Assembly: GCA_036567985.1 (NCBI GenBank) | Contig: DATCTK010000025.1 | Span: 1-64,000 of the forward strand | Length of the DNA: 64,000 nucleotides | DNA from: SZUA-229 sp036567985 | GTDB taxonomy: Bacteria; Pseudomonadota; Gammaproteobacteria; SZUA-229 | Direction: 5' to 3' | Shown: piece after piece, positions 1 to 8,879 of the stretch | Numbering within the stretch: position 1 is the first letter of the stretch | Layout of the letters: each line of letters starts with the position of its first letter | The notes under the pieces: generated by a model | Database searches by the model: none | What the model saw: the letters and a program-made list of their open reading frames with translations, nothing else | What the model was told of the DNA's origin: nothing | Made by a program: the position numbers and the translations under genes

Positions 1-108
1 ACACCACTGGTCTTATTGCAGCACCATTTTAAGCATCACCCCAATGACTATATGGCGCAGCAATATTACTTTTCACCATTTCCGTCAGAGTTGATGCAGC
101 CGGTATAG
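1..108 (+). CDS. C-terminal end of a YbgA-like (DUF1722) protein, partial
   Basis: An open frame enters from the left edge in frame 1 and stops with TAG at 106-108, giving 35 residues. The visible tail contains LLQHHFKHHP, an AQQYYF stretch and an FPSELM ending. This resembles the C-terminus of DUF1722 (YbgA) domains, where a conserved H-rich helix is followed by a tyrosine stretch and an HPxELM motif. DUF1722 is often fused to DUF523 and is of uncertain function. Only the tail is visible, so the family call is tentative and the full domain layout is unknown. It is followed by a 109-bp gap and the RAYT transposase. Confidence 0.5.
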   Translation, partial: TPLVLLQHHFKHHPNDYMAQQYYFSPFPSELMQPV

Positions 109-217
109 CTTTTGGGTTTATTTGGTATTAGCTGGACACCCATAACTAATTTGACAAGTTAAAATCACAAGGGTAGGTTATTTGTTCAGGATGAATCATT
201 TTATCAAGGAGTTGATT

Positions 218-1183
218 ATGCCCAGGCCTCGCTATACCCAGATTTCCCACGATGCGACACCTTATTATCACTGTGTGTCGCGCTGTGTAAGACGCGCTTT
301 TCTGTGTGGTACCGATGCACTTACCGGCCAGTGTTATGAACATCGTCGACAGTGGGTTGAAGATAAATTAATCGCAATCGGACGTATATTTGCGATTGAT
401 ATCTGTGCTTATGCCATTATGTCGAACCATTACCATGTGGTTTTGCACATCAACAAAACACAGGCGCTGAGTTGGTCGCAGGATGAAGTGATTCAGGCCT
501 GGCACCAGCTGTTTTCCGGCAATCTTTTATCGAAACGTTATGTCAAAGGTGAAGTACTTGGTAAAGCAGAATTGGCTGTACTAAAGCAGAGCATAAAAAT
601 CTGGCGTCAGCGACTCATGGATATCAGTTGGTTTATGCGTGTGCTCAATGAACATATTGCGCGACAGGCAAATGAAGAAGACGACTGCAGCGGCCGTTTC
701 TGGGAAGGTCGTTTCAAGAGTCAGGCACTGCTGGATGAGGCTGCGCTGCTTGCCTGTATGGCTTATGTGGATCTAAACCCGATTCGGGCAGGTATTGCAA
801 CTACCCCAGAACGGTCAAGTCACACCAGTATTCAGCAGCGCCTGCAGCGTGGTTCAAAAGTAAAAGCTCTGTATGCCTTTGCCGGCAATTCAGCGAAGGG
901 AAAATCGCAAGGTATACCCTTTAGCTTTAGCGACTATCTGCAACTTGTGGACTGGAGCGGACGCATTATCCGTGACGACAAACGCGGCTATATTCCCGAT
1001 AGCATTCCACCCATACTGCAACGCCTCAGCCAGGAGCCACATAACTGGTTGTACCTGACGCAACACTTCGAGAGTAAACTCAAAGGGTTGGTTGGTGCAG
1101 TGAATAAACTCAGGCGAGTGTGCAGAAAAATGGGTTACCAGCGCACACCCTGTTTACGAAGTTGCCAGCAGTATTTCAGTTGA
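218..1183 (+). CDS. REP-associated tyrosine transposase (RAYT, IS200/Y1-like)
   Basis: A 321-residue protein of the Y1/HUH transposase superfamily, in the branch often found as single chromosomal copies linked to short palindromic repeats. The N-terminus (MPRPRYTQ, then YYHCVSRCVRRAFLCG) is typical. The HUH-like metal site is in MSNHYHVVLH. The C-terminal part has GRFWEGRFKSQALLDE and AYVDLNPIRAG, both strong family signatures. I chose the ATG at 218 because AAGGAG lies about 6 nt upstream; the frame is open from 182 but the earlier start lacks a ribosome site. No clear catalytic tyrosine is obvious at the usual place (SWFMRVLNEH), so activity is uncertain. Short inverted cores flank it (TGGACACCCA at 133-142 and repeat units at 1373-1474). 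Confidence 0.88.
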   Translation: MPRPRYTQISHDATPYYHCVSRCVRRAFLCGTDALTGQCYEHRRQWVEDKLIAIGRIFAIDICAYAIMSNHYHVVLHINKTQALSWSQDEVIQAWHQLFSGNLLSKRYVKGEVLGKAELAVLKQSIKIWRQRLMDISWFMRVLNEHIARQANEEDDCSGRFWEGRFKSQALLDEAALLACMAYVDLNPIRAGIATTPERSSHTSIQQRLQRGSKVKALYAFAGNSAKGKSQGIPFSFSDYLQLVDWSGRIIRDDKRGYIPDSIPPILQRLSQEPHNWLYLTQHFESKLKGLVGAVNKLRRVCRKMGYQRTPCLRSCQQYFS

Positions 1184-1372
1184 ACATCAAAACACCTATC
1201 AATTATCTACTATCAGCACTCTGCTGAGAATGCCTCATGGCCCGGTGTCAGAAATAACGGTCTGATTATCGATATTAAGTTGCTGCATCCCAATCAAACA
1301 ATAGATTCCATTGCTTTGTCTTCGGTTCTATACCGTTAAATATTGAAGTAAGAGTGTGAGAGTTGGCTTTTT

Positions 1373-1474
1373 AATATGGCTGTCCAATTTAAAAATAATA
1401 TGGCTGTCCAATTTAAAAATAAAAATAAGATGGGTGTCCATTCTAAAAAGTAGTCTGGGTGTCCATGTTAAAAA
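1373..1474. repeat. Array of four 24-bp repeat units next to the RAYT gene
   Basis: Units lie at 1373-1396, 1397-1420, 1427-1450 and 1451-1474. The first two are identical and directly tandem. The last two are diverged, and only a 6-bp spacer breaks the array. Each unit carries TGG(C/G)TGTCCA followed by a T then A-rich run. The inverse core TGGACACCCA occurs once before the transposase at 133-142, so the gene lies between inverted cores. The array ends one base before the stop codon of the convergent SMR gene. This looks like the RAYT's associated repeat (substrate or end sequence). That role is inferred from position only. Confidence 0.75.
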
Positions 1475-1475
1475 A

Positions 1476-1820
1476 CTAATGCCCTTGCGCAGTGGTGCTT
1501 GAAAACAGATGGATCACCAGCACCCCGGCAACAATCAGCGCCATACCTAATATCGCGGCCAGATCGGGCACCTGTTTGTAGATCAGCATGCCGGCAATGG
1601 TAATCAGCACGATACCCAGTCCTGACCAGATTGCATAGGTCACGCCCAGTGGAATGGTGCGCATGGCCAGTGACATGAAATAAAACGCGGTGCCGTAACC
1701 GGCAATCACGATCAGGCTGGGGATCAGCCGGGTAAATTCGTGGGACGCCTTGAGCGCACTGGTGCCGATGACTTCGGCAATGATGGCGATGCCTAAAAAG
1801 GTGTAGGGCAGGTGGGGCAT
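1476..1820 (-). CDS. emrE: Small multidrug resistance (SMR) efflux transporter, EmrE type
   Basis: A 114-residue inner-membrane protein with four hydrophobic segments, the usual SMR length. The membrane glutamate that carries protons and binds cationic drugs in this family is E16 (in AIIAEVIGTSALK). The YAIWSGLGIVLI segment matches the EmrE signature around its conserved tryptophan and the GxG fold. SMR proteins export quaternary ammonium and other lipophilic cations in exchange for protons as antiparallel dimers. The ATG at 1820 is preceded by GGAGACACC on its strand. It diverges from fliQ and has no obvious link to motility, so it is probably a neighbour by insertion. The exact substrate (EmrE versus Gdx/SugE type) cannot be fixed by eye, but the sequence is closer to EmrE. 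Confidence 0.88.
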   Translation of the reverse strand: MPHLPYTFLGIAIIAEVIGTSALKASHEFTRLIPSLIVIAGYGTAFYFMSLAMRTIPLGVTYAIWSGLGIVLITIAGMLIYKQVPDLAAILGMALIVAGVLVIHLFSSTTAQGH

Positions 1821-1874
1821 GGTGTCTCCTGTTGGTTAAAGGGCATTCAAGCATATCACCTGCAGGCTCAAGCT

Positions 1875-1890
1875 TGGCATCTATCCTGCA
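1875..1890 (+). promoter_or_regulatory. Sigma-54-type promoter for fliQ operon
   Basis: The sequence TGGCAT-N6-CTGCA has GG at 1876-1877 and GC at 1888-1889 with the required 10 bp between them, close to the -24/-12 consensus TGGCACG-N4-TTGCA. A start near 1901 would leave a leader of about 38 nt before fliQ. In Pseudomonas-like bacteria flagellar export genes are driven by sigma-54 with FleQ, which fits. It is a by-eye match and the enhancer sites were not identified. Confidence 0.6.
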
Positions 1891-1938
1891 ATCAGGCTGG
1901 GTAAGAATGATTACGTCAAAAATACGACGGGAGTGAGT

Positions 1939-2208
1939 ATGACCCAGGATGATGTTATGCAACTGGCCAGCCAGACCATGTGGGTCACTATTTTACTGGG
2001 TGGCCCGCTGTTGCTATCGGCACTGGCGGTTGGTTTGCTAGTGGGTATGTTTCAGGCGGCGACCCAGATTAATGAGATGACCCTGAGCTTTATTCCCAAG
2101 CTGGCTATCCTGGTGGTCGCGCTGTTGATTTTCGGGCCCTGGATGCTGAGCACCATTGTCGATTTTACACAGACGCTGATCCATGAAATACCGGCGCGTA
2201 TCGGCTAG
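1939..2208 (+). CDS. fliQ: Flagellar export gate protein FliQ
   Basis: An 89-residue protein with two long hydrophobic helices, the standard size and topology of FliQ, a subunit of the FliPQR export gate in the flagellar type III secretion core. The N-terminus TQDDVMQLASQTMW and the FQAATQINEMTLSFIPK segment between the helices are family signatures. The ATG at 1939 is preferred over an in-frame GTG at 1933 because GGGAG at 1929-1933 is then well spaced. fliQ is the first gene of the block here; the usual upstream genes fliL, fliM, fliN, fliO and fliP are absent from the window. fliR begins 10 bp after its stop. Confidence 0.95.
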   Translation: MTQDDVMQLASQTMWVTILLGGPLLLSALAVGLLVGMFQAATQINEMTLSFIPKLAILVVALLIFGPWMLSTIVDFTQTLIHEIPARIG

Positions 2209-2218
2209 TGAGTGAGTC

Positions 2219-2998
2219 GTGCTGAATCTCACCACAGAACAACTGGCGATCTGGATAGGCGGCTATTTCTGGCCGTTTGTGCGTATCAGCGCGATGATGC
2301 TGGCAGCGCCTGTGTTCGGCGCACGAACCACGCCGATACGCATTCGCATTTTTCTTGCAGTGGCCATCAGCCTGGTGGCCGCCCCGTTGCTGCCGCCGGT
2401 ACCGGCGGTTGATCCCATTTCCTTTGCGGCGGCGGGCATTCTGGCGCAGCAGGTGCTGATTGGTCTGGCCATGGGGTTTATTGTGCAGATGGTGTTCCAG
2501 TCGCTGGTGGTCGCGGGTGAGGCCATTGCCAATACCATGGGTCTGGGCTTTGCGCGCATGGTCGACCCGGCCAATGGTGTACAGGTGCCGGTGATTTCAC
2601 AGTTTTTTATTGTGATGGCAACCCTGCTGTTTGTGATTCTGAATGGTCATTTGCTATTGATTCAGCTGGTGATTCACAGCTTTGAAATTATTCCGGTGTC
2701 TTCCTCCGGGCTGTCATTGCCCGGCATTCGTGCGGTGGTGGAATGGGCCGGCCATATGTTTGCCGGTGGCCTGATGGTGGCGCTGCCAGCGGTGACCGCG
2801 CTGCTGGTGGTGAATGTGGCGATGGGGGTGATTACCCGCGCCGCGCCGCAGCTGAACATTTTCGCGGTGGGTTTCCCGATGATGATTCTGCTGGGCTTTA
2901 TTTTTATATCGATTTCGCTGCCCAGCATTTTTGCCCAGTTCACCCAGTTGCTGATGAACAGTTTCGAATCCATTAGCCAGATATTGAGGATGGGCTGA
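2219..2998 (+). CDS. fliR: Flagellar export gate protein FliR
   Basis: A 259-residue polytopic membrane protein with a GTG start, 10 bp after fliQ. FliR joins FliP and FliQ to form the export gate at the base of the flagellum. The family signature around FGARTTPIRIRIFLAVAIS near the N-terminus, the GLGFARMVDPANG loop and the C-terminal LNIFAVGFPMMILLGF segment are all present. The stop codon overlaps the flhB start by one base (TGATG), indicating translational coupling. Length agrees with the roughly 255-265 residues usual for FliR. Confidence 0.95.
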   Translation: MLNLTTEQLAIWIGGYFWPFVRISAMMLAAPVFGARTTPIRIRIFLAVAISLVAAPLLPPVPAVDPISFAAAGILAQQVLIGLAMGFIVQMVFQSLVVAGEAIANTMGLGFARMVDPANGVQVPVISQFFIVMATLLFVILNGHLLLIQLVIHSFEIIPVSSSGLSLPGIRAVVEWAGHMFAGGLMVALPAVTALLVVNVAMGVITRAAPQLNIFAVGFPMMILLGFIFISISLPSIFAQFTQLLMNSFESISQILRMG

Positions 2999-4173
2999 TG
3001 GCAGAGTCGGAAACCGGTCAGGAACGCAGCGAAGAACCCACCAGTAAACGCCTTGAGGATGCCCGCAAGAAGGGCCAGATTGCCCGTTCCCGTGACTTCA
3101 ATACCATGGTGATTATTGCCCTGGCGGCGCTGGCACTGATCTTTATGGGCCGACGCATGGTGGCAGATCTGAGCAACCTGATGGCCCACTATTTCCAGCC
3201 AACCCGCGCTGAAATCTTCGACCCCATGGGCGTCATCAACTGGTTTTACGCTTCGATTCTGGATGGGGTCTGGCTGATTGTGCCGTTTCTGGCTCTGATG
3301 CTGGTGGCGGCGATTTTCGCGCCGATTATGATCGGTGGCTGGGCCTTTAGCTGGGAAGCGGTGGCGCCCAAGATGAGCAAGCTGAATCCGATTAAGGGCA
3401 TCAAGCGCATCTTCTCCGCCAAGGGCCTGATGGAGCTGGTAAAAGCCATGGCCAAGTTCTTCCTGGTGGCAGCAGTGGCGCTGGTGGTGATTCACGTTAA
3501 CGTCAATGCCTATCTCGCGCTGGGTAACATGCCCCTCGAGGCGGCACTGGTGGCCGCGGGGGAGCTGGTTGCCTGGGCTTTCCTGCTGGTGACTGTTGCG
3601 CTGGTGGTCATTGCCGCGATTGATGTGCCCTTCCAGATATGGGATCACAAAAAGCAGATGAAAATGACCCTGCAGGAAGTGAAGGATGAAATGAAAGACA
3701 CCGAAGGCAAGCCCGAGGTGAAAGGCAAGATTCGCCAGCTACAGCGGCAGATGGCCGAGGCGCGGATGATGGATGCAGTGCCTGACGCCGACGTGGTAAT
3801 TACCAACCCGACGCATTTTGCGATCGCGCTGAAATATGATCCCGAGACTATGGCCGCACCGCTGGTGCTGGCGCGCGGTGCCGACGTAATGGCCGGTAAT
3901 ATTCGCCGCGTGGCAGCCGCCAATGATATTTTAATTCTCGAATCGCCACCTTTGGCACGGGCCTTGTATCACACAACAGACATAGGCCAGGAAATTCCCC
4001 ACGGCCTCTATGTAGCGGTCGCTCAGGTGCTTGCCTATGTGTTCCAGCTACGGGATGTACAAAAAAATGGCGGCAAAAAACCGTCACGACCCAAACCGGA
4101 TGTACCGGAAGAGTTTCAGAAATATGTGCACATGCCAGGCGATGCACCGCTGGATGGGCACCCGACAGAGTAA
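2998..4173 (+). CDS. flhB: Flagellar export switch protein FlhB
   Basis: A 391-residue protein: a cytoplasmic N-terminal tail rich in charged residues (EEPTSKRLEDARKKGQIARS, a family hallmark), four membrane helices and a cytosolic C-terminal domain. The self-cleavage motif NPTH is at residues 270-273. Cleavage after the asparagine switches secretion from rod/hook to filament substrates. The C-terminal tail after about residue 365 is basic and proline-rich, slightly longer than in E. coli. The gene overlaps fliR by one base and is followed 23 bp later by flhA, as in most flagellar operons. Confidence 0.96.
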   Translation: MAESETGQERSEEPTSKRLEDARKKGQIARSRDFNTMVIIALAALALIFMGRRMVADLSNLMAHYFQPTRAEIFDPMGVINWFYASILDGVWLIVPFLALMLVAAIFAPIMIGGWAFSWEAVAPKMSKLNPIKGIKRIFSAKGLMELVKAMAKFFLVAAVALVVIHVNVNAYLALGNMPLEAALVAAGELVAWAFLLVTVALVVIAAIDVPFQIWDHKKQMKMTLQEVKDEMKDTEGKPEVKGKIRQLQRQMAEARMMDAVPDADVVITNPTHFAIALKYDPETMAAPLVLARGADVMAGNIRRVAAANDILILESPPLARALYHTTDIGQEIPHGLYVAVAQVLAYVFQLRDVQKNGGKKPSRPKPDVPEEFQKYVHMPGDAPLDGHPTE

Positions 4174-4196
4174 GCATGCGTTAAAGAGTGGAATCG

Positions 4197-6281
4197 ATGG
4201 AAGCTGTCTTAAATAACATCAATAACCTGGGGCGCCGTGGCCTGGCCGCGCCCTTAATCATCATTGCGCTGATGGCGATGATGGTGGTGCCCATGCCGAC
4301 CCTGGCACTGGACCTGTTCTTTACCTTCAATATCTGTCTGTCGATTATCGTTTTGCTGGTGTGTGTGTATGCCGGTCGACCACTGGATTTCGTGATTTTC
4401 CCCACCATTATTCTGGTGGCCACCCTGTTCCGTCTCGCATTGAATGTCGCCTCCACCCGGGTGGTACTGCTCGAAGGCCACACCGGTACCGGTGCGGCGG
4501 GCAAGGTGATCGAGTCCTTTGGTGAATTTGTTATCGGCGGTAACTATGCGGTGGGCCTGGTGGTGTTCGCGATTCTGGTGATTATCAACTTCGTGGTGGT
4601 CACCAAGGGTGCGGGACGGGTATCCGAAGTCAGCGCGCGTTTCACCCTGGATGCCATGCCCGGCAAGCAGATGGCGATAGATGCGGATCTTAACTCCGGC
4701 ATTATCGATCAGGACACCGCCAAACACCGCCGCGAGGAAATTGCCTCGGAAGCGGATTTTTACGGTTCCATGGACGGTGCCAGCAAGTTCGTGCGCGGTG
4801 ATGCGGTGGCGGGCATTCTGATTCTGGTGATCAACCTGGTCGGCGGTTTTGCCATCGGCATGGGCCAGCATGGCATGGAAGTGTCCGATGCGGTGCGCAA
4901 TTACACCCTGCTCACCATCGGTGATGGCCTGGTGGCGCAGATTCCTTCGTTACTGCTGTCCAGCGCCACCGCCATTATCATTACCCGTGACTCTCGCCAG
5001 CACGATATCGGCGAGCAGATCAAGAAACAGATGTTCACCAATACCAAAGTATTGTGGGTGACTGCGGGCATTGTCGGCCTGATGGGTGCGATTCCCGGTA
5101 TGCCCAATATGGCCTTCCTGAGCATCGCGGCCTTGCTTGCCGGTACCGCCAAATGGCTGGATATGCAGCAGGAGCAGGTGCTGGTGGAAGAGCGCAATAT
5201 CACAGAAGAAAAACAACGCCCCAGAGAGCCGGCGGCACCTAAGGAACTGTCCTGGGATGATGTGCAGCCGGTGGATCTGGTGGGGCTGGAAGTGGGTTAT
5301 GGCCTGATTCCCATGGTGGATAAAAACCAGAACGGCCAGCTGCTGGGTCGTATTAAAGGTGTGCGTAAAAAGCTCTCCCAGGAACTGGGCTTCCTGGTGC
5401 ACTCGGTGCACATTCGCGACAACCTCGACCTCAGCCCCAATGCCTATCGCATTACCCTGAACGGCGTGCCGGTGGGGGAAAGTTCGGTACAGCCGGATCG
5501 TGAAATGGCGATCAATCCGGGTCAGGTGTATGGCCAGTTACAGGGCACGCCCACCAAAGACCCGGCCTATGGTCTGGATGCTGTCTGGATTGAGCCGGGC
5601 CAGCGGGATCACGCACAAACCCTGGGCTATACCGTGGTGGATGCCAGCACGGTGATCGCCACCCACATAAACCAGGTGCTGTACGACAATGCCCATGAAC
5701 TGCTGGGGCATGCCGAAGCCCAGCAGCTGCTGGATAACTTGGCCAAAAGTTCACCCAAACTGGTGGAAGACCTGGTGCCCAATCTGCTGCCATTAAGCGT
5801 GGTGGTGAAGGTGATGCAGAACCTGTTAAGCGAATCGGTGCCGGTGCGCGACATTCGTACCATTGCGGAAATTCTCGCCGAGCACGGTGCGCATAGCAAG
5901 GATCCGACCGAACTCACCGCTCAGGTGCGGGTAGGGCTTGGGCGTTCGATTGTACAACGTATCAACGGTATCGAACGGGATCTGCCGGTGATTACCTTGG
6001 AGCCATCACTGGAACAGTTGCTGATGCAATCGGCACAGAACGGTGGACAGGGCATGGGTGTTGAACCGGGCCTCACCGAACGTATGTTCCGCTCGCTGGA
6101 AGACGTCACACAGAAACAGGAAATGGCGGGTCAACCCGCGGTACTGGTGGTAGCACCCACCCTGCGGCTGTGGCTGGCACAACTGGTGCGCCATTCGATT
6201 CCCGGCCTGAATGTGCTGTCCTACAGTGAAATTCCGGACAACAAGAATATCCGGGTGGTGGCTGCGGTCGGTGCCGACTAG
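4197..6281 (+). CDS. flhA: Flagellar export apparatus protein FlhA
   Basis: A 694-residue protein with about eight N-terminal membrane helices (to about residue 330) and a large cytosolic domain. FlhA forms the nonameric ring that receives chaperone-substrate complexes and uses the proton motive force. The FHIPEP-family signature is visible in the N-terminal half: the RLALNVASTRVVL segment, the cytosolic loop with GRVSEVSARFTLDAMPGKQM, and DADLNSGIID. I chose the ATG at 4197 (MEAVLNN), with AGAGTGGA upstream. An in-frame GTG at 4188 would add three residues. The gene ends 127 bp before flhF, with no clear terminator between. Confidence 0.96.
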   Translation: MEAVLNNINNLGRRGLAAPLIIIALMAMMVVPMPTLALDLFFTFNICLSIIVLLVCVYAGRPLDFVIFPTIILVATLFRLALNVASTRVVLLEGHTGTGAAGKVIESFGEFVIGGNYAVGLVVFAILVIINFVVVTKGAGRVSEVSARFTLDAMPGKQMAIDADLNSGIIDQDTAKHRREEIASEADFYGSMDGASKFVRGDAVAGILILVINLVGGFAIGMGQHGMEVSDAVRNYTLLTIGDGLVAQIPSLLLSSATAIIITRDSRQHDIGEQIKKQMFTNTKVLWVTAGIVGLMGAIPGMPNMAFLSIAALLAGTAKWLDMQQEQVLVEERNITEEKQRPREPAAPKELSWDDVQPVDLVGLEVGYGLIPMVDKNQNGQLLGRIKGVRKKLSQELGFLVHSVHIRDNLDLSPNAYRITLNGVPVGESSVQPDREMAINPGQVYGQLQGTPTKDPAYGLDAVWIEPGQRDHAQTLGYTVVDASTVIATHINQVLYDNAHELLGHAEAQQLLDNLAKSSPKLVEDLVPNLLPLSVVVKVMQNLLSESVPVRDIRTIAEILAEHGAHSKDPTELTAQVRVGLGRSIVQRINGIERDLPVITLEPSLEQLLMQSAQNGGQGMGVEPGLTERMFRSLEDVTQKQEMAGQPAVLVVAPTLRLWLAQLVRHSIPGLNVLSYSEIPDNKNIRVVAAVGAD

Positions 6282-6408
6282 TGGCGGGTAAATACGTATT
6301 AAATGAAAAGGGAAAAGAGCATTACCTTTTTCGTGCGCTGCGGGTTCATTGCTATATGAATCGGCAGGGCATCCATAAACTGAATAGAAACATTAGTGGA
6401 GAAACACC

Positions 6409-7893
6409 ATGCAGGTAAAACGCTTTGTGGCAGATGATATGCGTACTGTGATGCGAATTGTCAAAGAGGAAATGGGCGCGGATGCGGTCATACTGTCGAA
6501 CCGTGTGGTGGAGGGCAAGGTGGAAATTCTCGCTGCCCGTGATTATGACGAAAGCCTGATCAATAAGGCGCTGGACCAGACCCTGGTGGAAAGCAAACCC
6601 AACAGCGCCGCTGCCTATTACGAACGGGCCGCCGCAGAGCGGGCGATGCAGCAACAGACAGCTGCCCACAACACCGCGCCACAGGACGACGAGCTTACCA
6701 CGGCGGACTGGCGCAAGCAGCCCGCAGCGGCCTATGCATCTACCGCGGAGCTTTCAGTGACATCAACAGCCTCGCCCGCCAGAGCCACAGAACCACGGGC
6801 ACAGGCTGCCAAACCAGCATCGGCTGCGCCGCAATCGACAGATCGCTACCAGGCACCCTATGACAGACAGGATGAAATGCCGCCAGCGGATTACGCCGGC
6901 GCGCAACGCCCAAACCAGGCGGCCGGTCTGTACCAGACTGCTGCGTCACCCTTTGCGGACAGTGTGCTGGAGATGCGTGATGAATTAAAATCGCTGCGGG
7001 CGATGATCCAGAACCAGCAGATACTCGGTGAATGGAGCGAGCTGGCGAACAAGCACCCGCTGCGGGTCAGCCTGTATAAAAAGCTCAGCGAACTGGGCTT
7101 GAGCGCCGAGGTGTGCAAGTACCTGGCAAAAGGCCTGGACACTTCCGGCGATGTGGAACAGGCAATGCAGGCGGCACTTAAGCAGCTGGAGCATCAATTG
7201 CCGATTGCCCAGGATGACATGCTTAATCACGGTGGCGTGTATGCCATGGTGGGGCCTACCGGTGTAGGAAAAACCACCAGCATTGCCAAGCTGGCAGCGC
7301 GTTTTGCCATGCAGCACGGGCAGCGTCATGTGGCGCTGATCAGCACCGATACCTACCGCATCGGTGCCCATGAACAGCTGATGACCTACGGTCGCCTGCT
7401 GGGCGTGCCGGTGCATGCGGCAGCGGACCAGCAGGAATTACAGCAGCTGCTGCATAAACTGCATGATAAAAAACTGGTATTGATTGATACTGCGGGTATG
7501 AGCCAGCGGGATATGGGCTTGAGTGAACAGTTTGCTGAATTGCGCCATACCTCGTCTAAAATCAGACCCTATCTGGTGCTCTCGGCCAATGCGCAGCAGG
7601 AAACACTGGACGAGGTGATCGCGGCATTCAGAAAAGCCCGCCCCGAGGCCTGTATTATTACCAAGCTGGATGAAGCTGCCAGCCTGGGTGGTGTGCTCAG
7701 TGCGGTGCTGAAGCACCGTCTGCCGCTTGCCTATATCAGCACCGGGCAGAAGGTGCCGGAAGATATCCAGCCAGCACGGGCGGCGGATATGGTGGCGCGA
7801 ATGCTGGTGCACAGCCAGCGTCACAAGCTTCCGGTGGAAGAAGAGTTTATGGCGGCTGCCTTTGCATCGCAGCGCCCCGGCCTGCGCTTTTAG
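6409..7893 (+). CDS. flhF: Flagellar SRP-like GTPase FlhF
   Basis: A 494-residue SRP-type GTPase that marks the cell pole for flagellum assembly. The N-terminal B domain (MQVKRFVADDMRTVMR) is followed by a variable Ala/Gln/Pro-rich linker (about residues 75-180), an N domain, and the G domain with GPTGVGKTT at 282-290, DTYRIGAHEQL, and DTAGMSQRD. TKLDEAASLGG near the C-terminus is the guanine-specificity and closing motif. GGAG stands about 9 nt before the ATG. It is followed after 116 bp by flhG, whose product limits FlhF activity. Together they set polar flagellar number. Confidence 0.95.
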   Translation: MQVKRFVADDMRTVMRIVKEEMGADAVILSNRVVEGKVEILAARDYDESLINKALDQTLVESKPNSAAAYYERAAAERAMQQQTAAHNTAPQDDELTTADWRKQPAAAYASTAELSVTSTASPARATEPRAQAAKPASAAPQSTDRYQAPYDRQDEMPPADYAGAQRPNQAAGLYQTAASPFADSVLEMRDELKSLRAMIQNQQILGEWSELANKHPLRVSLYKKLSELGLSAEVCKYLAKGLDTSGDVEQAMQAALKQLEHQLPIAQDDMLNHGGVYAMVGPTGVGKTTSIAKLAARFAMQHGQRHVALISTDTYRIGAHEQLMTYGRLLGVPVHAAADQQELQQLLHKLHDKKLVLIDTAGMSQRDMGLSEQFAELRHTSSKIRPYLVLSANAQQETLDEVIAAFRKARPEACIITKLDEAASLGGVLSAVLKHRLPLAYISTGQKVPEDIQPARAADMVARMLVHSQRHKLPVEEEFMAAAFASQRPGLRF

Positions 7894-8009
7894 TTGGTCC
7901 TCTCAGCCGACAGGGGTGATAAGCGAAGCAGCGCCATGCAGGCATGGCCGCAAGATAAGCCGGTTCGCTCTTTATGAGTGACCTATAATTGGATTAAGAT
8001 GTAACAATA

Positions 8010-8864
8010 ATGAATGATCAGGCAGCAGGCATCAGGCGAATGGCGTCTAAAAAACCGGTACAGGTAATCGCAGTAAGCAGTGGCAAGGGGGGCGTGGGTA
8101 AAACCAATGTCTCGGTCAATCTGTCGCTGTCGATGGTGGAAGCCGGCCAGCGGGTGCTGCTGATGGATGCGGACCTGGGGCTGGCGAATGTCGACCTGCT
8201 GCTGGGCCTGCACTCCGAATACAATTTATCCCATGTCATCAGCGGCGAACGCACCCTGGAAGAGGTCATCGTCGATGGCCCGCAGGGGCTGAAAATCATT
8301 CCCGCCGCATCTGGCCTACAGATGATGTCGGAACTCAGCCCGGGGGAACATGCCGGGGTAATCCGCGCCTTCAGTGATCTCAGTCTGCCGCTGGACACGC
8401 TGGTGGTGGATACCGCCGCGGGTATTTCCGACGGGGTTATCAGTTTTGTCAAAGCCTCCAATGAAGTGATTGTGGTGGTGTGCAATGAGCCCACCTCGCT
8501 CACCGATGCTTATGCGCTGATCAAGGTGATGTCGGAAGATCATGGCGTGCGCAAATTCAATATCCTCGCCAATTCGGTGCGCGACCCCCAGGAAGGTATT
8601 AAATTATTTAAAAAACTCAGCCGTGTCACCGACTATTATCTGGATGTCACCCTGAACTTTATGGGTGCCGTGCCCTATGACGAGTATCTGGTGAAAGCGG
8701 TGAAGCGGCAGAAGGCAGTGACCCAGGCCTATCCCCAGTGTCCGGCTTCACTGGCTTTCAGAAAACTGGCGAAAACCGCAATGAGCTGGCCGGTTCCCCA
8801 GTCGGCTTCAGGTCACCTGGAGTTTTTTGTGGAGCGACTGGTCAAGTTCAGTGCGGCTGGCTAG
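8010..8864 (+). CDS. flhG: Flagellar number regulator FlhG (FleN), MinD-like ATPase
   Basis: A 284-residue ParA/MinD-family ATPase. The deviant Walker A SSGKGGVGKT is at residues 23-32, with the signature lysine K26. The DADLGLANVDLLLG stretch and VDTAAGIS are the other nucleotide-site motifs. The N-terminus has DQAAGIRRM, matching the DQAxxLR-type helix that stimulates FlhF GTPase activity. The C-terminus ends in an amphipathic stretch (LEFFVERLVKF) typical of the membrane-targeting helix. In Pseudomonas the orthologue FleN also binds FleQ and damps sigma-54 flagellar transcription. It lies between flhF and fliA, the standard position. Confidence 0.95.
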   Translation: MNDQAAGIRRMASKKPVQVIAVSSGKGGVGKTNVSVNLSLSMVEAGQRVLLMDADLGLANVDLLLGLHSEYNLSHVISGERTLEEVIVDGPQGLKIIPAASGLQMMSELSPGEHAGVIRAFSDLSLPLDTLVVDTAAGISDGVISFVKASNEVIVVVCNEPTSLTDAYALIKVMSEDHGVRKFNILANSVRDPQEGIKLFKKLSRVTDYYLDVTLNFMGAVPYDEYLVKAVKRQKAVTQAYPQCPASLAFRKLAKTAMSWPVPQSASGHLEFFVERLVKFSAAG

Positions 8865-8879
8865 CACGAGGTTGTTTAA

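Noticed and set aside
2674..3648. 324-residue open frame on the - strand
   Set aside because: It lies opposite fliR and flhB, has shadow-type composition rich in His and Gln, and no recognisable motif; the + strand genes are certain.
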